Origin: CALFCX01 sp041650595
GTDB taxonomy: Bacteria > Margulisbacteria > WOR-1 > JAKLHX01
Length of the DNA stretch: 64,000 nucleotides
Direction of reading: 5' to 3'
NCBI GenBank assembly: GCA_041650595.1
Contig: JBAZKW010000008.1
Coordinates: 15,842-79,841, forward strand
Shown here: piece by piece, positions 60,487-64,000 of the stretch
Position numbering within the stretch: the stretch's first letter is position 1
How the letters are laid out: each line of letters begins with the position of its first letter
The notes under the pieces: model-generated
What the model saw: the letters and a program-made list of their open reading frames with translations, nothing else
Told to the model about the DNA's origin: nothing
Database searches by the model: none
Position numbers and translations under genes: made by a program

Positions 60487-61385
60487 TCGCCATCCGCAAT
60501 TTCAGCCAGAATTACCCTGTCATAATCTTCGAATTTTTCTTCGGATACTGAAAAAGTCGTATTAAGATTGCTGAAGGCGGGATCTTGTGACATGTTTCTG
60601 AAAAAGAATTCCAGCCACGATGGTTCACCCTGTTTCAGCCCTCGTTTTGAAAGGAGCTTCAAGCTCACTGTGTCGACCCGCCCGACTTCAGCCTTAAGGG
60701 CAATCAAACATTTGCTAACCGATTCTTCCATTACACTCAGCCCCGTTACCATGAACAACTCGGTAGATTGACTAAGATCGGGAAATTGATAGGGAGGATA
60801 AATCCTCGATGTCATTCCCAAGACGCCAAAACCCAATGCCATCGGAAGCACACAAGCACCTGCAATCGCCGACAGATGTGAAACGCGCCTAAAACCGCGC
60901 AAAGATGAAGAGTCCCTTTCACCGGCCGTTATTATCAGATCGTAGAATTCATCTCCCAGCCCGATCTTTATTCCATAGCACTCCGGCCTGGTGATCATTA
61001 ATTGGAGCCCAGGATAGAGGATATTGTTATATCTGATTTGAGGCAGTTCTTGCTTTGCATACCAATCTTCGATCGTTCTATCAAATATCGCATTGCCTAC
61101 GGTTTCCGGAGGGATGACAGATAACGGATTGTATTGATCGATGGTTCTGCCGTCAAGGGCAATGACAGGAGCCATTTCTAGCCCCACCGCGGAATTTCCG
61201 TTACTATCATCCTGATAAAAATCAGTTCCTGTCACTATCATACAGGCCGATGAGACCGCGGGATAAACTGTTCTGTCCAAAGTACGATCGAGATCATGGA
61301 CTGGCCGGAAAAATCCTGTCGGCCCCTTTTTGCAAAATGCGCTTGCCGAACGTAAAACGGGCATATGTATTTGTCTGAGTGTCAT
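60483..61385 (-). CDS. Unknown 300-aa protein, paralogue of the 276-aa gene in the same operon
   Basis: No family recognised. It begins MTLRQIHMPVLRSASAF, nearly matching the 276-aa protein. Similarity continues at lower level: FYQDDSNGNSAVG / CFQDDISRNAVLG, EFYDLIIT / ESFDQLIL, YQFPDLSQSTELFMVTGL / YDYPDGSTLRTLFQITRL. One hydrophobic segment lies at ~165-190 (LSAIAGACVLPMALGFGVLGM). Last gene of a tightly packed leftward operon, with 4-bp overlap to the gene before it. Confidence 0.75.
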   Translation of the reverse strand: MTLRQIHMPVLRSASAFCKKGPTGFFRPVHDLDRTLDRTVYPAVSSACMIVTGTDFYQDDSNGNSAVGLEMAPVIALDGRTIDQYNPLSVIPPETVGNAIFDRTIEDWYAKQELPQIRYNNILYPGLQLMITRPECYGIKIGLGDEFYDLIITAGERDSSSLRGFRRVSHLSAIAGACVLPMALGFGVLGMTSRIYPPYQFPDLSQSTELFMVTGLSVMEESVSKCLIALKAEVGRVDTVSLKLLSKRGLKQGEPSWLEFFFRNMSQDPAFSNLNTTFSVSEEKFEDYDRVILAEIADGD

Positions 61386-61984
61386 ACGCCTGATCTTCTT
61401 CTGAGTTCTTCCGCGGCAGCTTCTTTTACTTCCTTTCTGGCGGCTTTTTCCACGAACAAACTCAATGATCCGTCATCAAGATCCGGCCAAAAAGCCAATA
61501 TCCTTTGAAAAGCAACTTTTGCATACGGATTATTGCTCATCCCGATTATGGCAAAAGCGGATAATCCGCCAAGATCTTCCGGTATTCTTGCAAGTGCGAT
61601 CATCCCCATCAAGTGAACGTCCTCCGCTCTTGCAGCCATAAGCTTCAGAGAATCAGAACTGCAATTATTTATAAAACCTACAACTCCTGAATACGACCTG
61701 TCCGCTCGTCTATTATGTGGCATCTTATCCAGGTGAGAATATGAAATTGCCCTGGCGGCAACCCTTTCGTTGAAAAGCTGCAAAGAAAACGGTCTTATCG
61801 TTGCTCTTTCGAGCCTGTCCCGCAGGTTTTCCACACAGATCTTTCTTACATCTTTGTCCCTGCTGAAGGAGAGCCTTGCGAGTGTAAATGTATTGATCAG
61901 CGGATCACCGGCTTTTGAACGCTGCGGTGCGAAAGGATTGTGGAAAGATATGCGACCTATATTTATTCTTTGTAATGCGTTCAT
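61382..61984 (-). CDS. Unknown 200-aa protein with HEAT-like helices
   Basis: After an Arg-rich N-terminus (MNALQRINIGRISFHNPF), paired helices such as DKDVRKICVENLRDRLERA, AEDVHLMGMIALARIPED, NPYAKVAFQRILAFWPD and KEVKEAAAEELRRR look like HEAT-type repeats, usually protein-binding scaffolds. Coupled by 4-bp overlaps to both neighbours. Function unknown. Confidence 0.7.
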   Translation of the reverse strand: MNALQRINIGRISFHNPFAPQRSKAGDPLINTFTLARLSFSRDKDVRKICVENLRDRLERATIRPFSLQLFNERVAARAISYSHLDKMPHNRRADRSYSGVVGFINNCSSDSLKLMAARAEDVHLMGMIALARIPEDLGGLSAFAIIGMSNNPYAKVAFQRILAFWPDLDDGSLSLFVEKAARKEVKEAAAEELRRRSGV

Positions 61985-62286
61985 GGTAATTTTCTATTTT
62001 CAGTCGGATCTTTTTCCCGTCCCTTGATCCTAATAACTTCCCGCTCCAGAGCTTCACGAGATATAGCTGTGTCTGCTGCTAAATCTTTTATTATCGGTTG
62101 CAGTGAAATCTTGACAACAGCGGAATGAGTAGTGTCATTTTGCATGATGCTCAGGTCATCAAGAGTGACACGGCGTCTGGGTTTGCCATCTGCTCTTCCG
62201 AGCTCAAGCTTAATGTCTCCTGATCTAAGATTGGCCGATATTGCAGAAAGGATTATAGCCGGCATGCCTATTCTTCTTATTTGCAT
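61981..62286 (-). CDS. Unknown 101-aa protein (class B promoter)
   Basis: Small basic protein beginning MQIRRIGMPAIILSAISANLR, which fits the shared N-terminal motif of this operon. The remainder is mixed with a charged C-terminus (EVIRIKGREKDPTE). Its own class B promoter lies 20 bp upstream, so 62286-60483 can be transcribed as a three-gene unit. Confidence 0.65.
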   Translation of the reverse strand: MQIRRIGMPAIILSAISANLRSGDIKLELGRADGKPRRRVTLDDLSIMQNDTTHSAVVKISLQPIIKDLAADTAISREALEREVIRIKGREKDPTENRKLP

Positions 62287-62306
62287 TACTATTTTATTTC
62301 CTGTTT

Positions 62307-62336
62307 ATTTATCGTAATTTTTATGGCGAGATTTCA
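62307..62336 (-). promoter_or_regulatory. Class B sigma-28-like promoter of the 101-aa gene
   Basis: Leftward TGAAATCT (62336-62329), 14 bp, CGATAAAT (62314-62307), 20 bp before the ATG. Confidence 0.6.
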
Positions 62337-62358
62337 ATCGGCAGAAGGAAAATGCCGG

Positions 62359-63189
62359 CTATTGGATATCAGGTCCGGAAGCTTCCATTGATCCTTCGAT
62401 AACCCAATCATAATTGATGTCCGAGATCGAATGCATATCTGTCAGTTTGAGAGAAACATTATTAAATACAAGAGAATCCAAGCTGGAGAGCATGGTACAA
62501 AGATCATGCACCCTATCCGCATCCTCAGGCCCAAAAGCGGATCTGGCAGAAATCCGCGGATTTTTGGGACTACAAAGAACTGAATCGAGGTTCAACCCAA
62601 ATAGGCACCTTTTGTCAGGCAGTTCAAAAATGCCAAGACGGGTTATCTGAAATAATGTCCTTAGTGTCGAGCCGTCCGGATAATCATAAAGAGATAAAGG
62701 ATCGCAAACAAGAGGCAATAAATGTATTCCTACAACGATCGGGATCGCGCTTACCTTTTTTGGTGATCCCGCTTTTTTAGAGGTCGGGTCGCTGACCAAG
62801 ATAAGCTGGTCAAAAGACTCGCTATCTGTAGGATTGACGAACACAGTTCTGAGCTCATTAAAAGTTGTGCCGTACGATTCAACTCTCGGGAATTTCATTA
62901 AAGCATGGATCTTCATATTCATTTCAAAGAACATGCTGCCAACCAATTTCCGGGACGAAAGCGTGCCGAGCGTGACTGGGATGTAAGGCCTATTTGGTGA
63001 TGCGGCCGCAGTCTTGAAATTAACGCCCAAAACCGCATTTCGGGAAATATCATCCTGAAAGCAGGTAAATTGTGCATTCATAACTGCATTTGCACCCGAC
63101 GGAAGATCTCTTTTCAAGAAAGAACATGCCGACAGGGCTCTTGCCGCGCGCAAAACGGGAATATGTATTTGTCTTAGATTAAGTTCCAA
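62359..63189 (-). CDS. Unknown 276-aa protein, paralogue of the 300-aa gene
   Basis: TTG start at 63189 (no ATG nearby), overlapping the gene before by 11 bp. MELNLRQIHIPVLRAARAL matches the start of the 300-aa protein at both protein and DNA level (35 of 41 bases over the LRQIH-to-AxA segment). The rest aligns only weakly. A hydrophobic segment occurs at ~145-165 (VSAIPIVVGIHLLPLVC). No known domain. Confidence 0.7.
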   Translation of the reverse strand: MELNLRQIHIPVLRAARALSACSFLKRDLPSGANAVMNAQFTCFQDDISRNAVLGVNFKTAAASPNRPYIPVTLGTLSSRKLVGSMFFEMNMKIHALMKFPRVESYGTTFNELRTVFVNPTDSESFDQLILVSDPTSKKAGSPKKVSAIPIVVGIHLLPLVCDPLSLYDYPDGSTLRTLFQITRLGIFELPDKRCLFGLNLDSVLCSPKNPRISARSAFGPEDADRVHDLCTMLSSLDSLVFNNVSLKLTDMHSISDINYDWVIEGSMEASGPDIQ

Positions 63190-63874
63190 AAGTTAGCTCT
63201 CTTCTAGTCGAATTGTTGATCCCTCTCGCGTCTGCACGTCCCATCCCGGCGCATCTTAAGTTGGCATCCGTAAAATCGCAATGCCTTATATCGGATTTCC
63301 AAAAACGGGCATATCTCAGATCCGATCTGCTGAAATTCGTTCCCGTCAAGTTTGCCTCCACAAACCATTGTTCACGAAAAAGCACATATCCCGACAGGTC
63401 TAAACCGCTTAGATCAAGCTGGTAATGCCTTAGGATATTTGCGGTTATACGTTTAATTTTTGCAGCAGCCCCGCTGGAGACTCCATATCTCAATGATATC
63501 GATTTAATGACTGAATTGTGCCCTGTTCCATATATTGATCCGAGGAGTTTTCCGCCCGTCAATCTGCCATGCAGCGCTTGTCTTACGGTCGTTGCAGAGT
63601 CATCTTCATATCGTCTTAACCGGAAACCGTTCTTGTCTGTTCTTTGATCGAGAATGAACTGCACATCTTCAGCGCTCAGACATAAGACAACGGAACCATC
63701 TTTATTTGGGGCCAAATCCCTTATGTGCAGCTGTTTGTAAACTTTGGGGCCCAGAAATTCACGCACATCGATCCCGGGCCTGATAGAAATACCCGCGGTG
63801 GTCCTTGCAATATTACTTTTGAGCTCCAAAGCTCTTACAGTTCTGCCTCTTATTTCGACTTTTGCAAGTTTCAT
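63179..63874 (-). CDS. Unknown protein with C-terminal pentapeptide-like repeats
   Basis: 231 residues from the ATG at 63874 (another ATG lies 5 codons upstream). The N-terminus MKLAKVEIRGRTVRALELKS is basic. The C-terminal ~70 residues show pentapeptide-repeat character (LDLSG, ANLTGTNFSRSDLRYARFW, CDFTDANLRCAGMGRADARG), a right-handed quadrilateral beta helix. First gene of the operon; no class A/B motif is seen before it. Confidence 0.7.
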   Translation of the reverse strand: MKLAKVEIRGRTVRALELKSNIARTTAGISIRPGIDVREFLGPKVYKQLHIRDLAPNKDGSVVLCLSAEDVQFILDQRTDKNGFRLRRYEDDSATTVRQALHGRLTGGKLLGSIYGTGHNSVIKSISLRYGVSSGAAAKIKRITANILRHYQLDLSGLDLSGYVLFREQWFVEANLTGTNFSRSDLRYARFWKSDIRHCDFTDANLRCAGMGRADARGINNSTRRELTFGT

Positions 63875-63906
63875 GAATAAATGTTTCATCTTTGGGAAGA
63901 AATCCC

Positions 63907-63920
63907 TCGCCTTTAGGCGA
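63907..63920. repeat. Small hairpin in a repeat-like leader
   Basis: TCGCC-TTTA-GGCGA hairpin with flanking AATCCC and TCCCTTTAGG words, in the leader of the pentapeptide gene and upstream of the transposase. Repeat status is a guess from its composition. Confidence 0.4.
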
Positions 63921-63957
63921 TCCCTTTAGGATGACGGACAGATGATAAAATGGGGGA

Positions 63958-64000
63958 ATGCAGCTATATAGACATGGATCACACACGGTATACGATCTAA
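63958..64000 (+). mobile_element. Start of IS200/IS605-family transposase TnpA, cut by window end
   Basis: Only 14 codons are visible: MQLYRHGSHTVYDL, the standard N-terminus of one TnpA subgroup (xYRxGSHTVYDLxYH). An extended -10 TGATAAAAT (63943-63951) ends 6 bp before the ATG. The HUH and Tyr motifs are beyond the window, so activity cannot be judged. Confidence 0.6.

Noticed and set aside
1..64000. tRNA, rRNA or riboswitch genes
   Set aside because: No cloverleaf, rRNA or known aptamer sequence recognised in the intergenic regions.

Overview
The window reads as ordinary chromosome of a diderm bacterium of moderate GC. Evidence for an outer membrane is an LptD/OstA-type protein, an MlaEFD transporter and a lipoprotein. 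A CBS-less GuaB3-type IMP dehydrogenase, TrpB2, split transketolase, CsaB and a DUF5693 protein together recall candidate phyla near Cyanobacteria (Margulisbacteria/Saganbacteria, WOR-1). That placement is an inference from gene content and was not tested.

Layout. 1-1615: partial P-type ATPase, divergent from uvrA across a palindromic promoter. 1651-13363: rightward housekeeping run uvrA-dnaB-lptD-tmk-pyrE-hisB-alaS-ruvX-mltG. 13367-24838: accessory genes (1125-aa HExxH protein, 934-aa transglutaminase-like protein, four small unknowns) interleaved with guaA, guaB3 and a YgiT-type zinc finger. 24952-33502: VWA lipoprotein, RAYT transposase with REP palindromes, then ycaO, split transketolase, deoxycytidylate deaminase, pheA, YtxH/DUF948 envelope genes and an ASKHA protein. 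33499-41681: a metalloprotease, then argS-ilvE-acpS-nnr-mlaEFD. 42112-48401: three accessory genes around purB-purS-purQ. 48486-59688: leftward ispG, csaB-wecG fusion, DUF5693, trpB, prfB, secA, hpf, comF. 59863-63874: AlbA_2 regulator facing a five-gene operon of unknowns. The window ends in the first codons of an IS200/IS605 transposase.

Main discovery. Nine transcription units of unfamiliar genes carry the same promoter architecture, an 8-bp -35 block, exactly 14 bp, then CGAT-type -10 block, resembling sigma-28 (FliA/SigD/WhiG) promoters. They fall into two subclasses. Class A (GCAAGTTT or GCAACTTT) precedes four large proteins with Ser/Thr/Pro/Gln-rich disordered N-termini and no signal peptide: an HExxH protein, a transglutaminase-like protein with a long hydrophobic Ala/Gly-rich middle, an EF-hand repeat protein and a 363-aa protein. 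Class B (TGAAATYY, with CGATAWAT-like -10) precedes smaller proteins, most with a short Arg-rich, hydrophobic N-terminus; seven of these share a loose motif. I infer a co-regulated set of surface or exported effector-like proteins.

Other themes. Many housekeeping genes have a -10 box 6-10 bp before the start codon, implying leaderless mRNAs. At least six families of palindromic interspersed repeats occur, and several sit inside or reshape coding sequences (RAYT, ASKHA protein, prfB, tmk tail).
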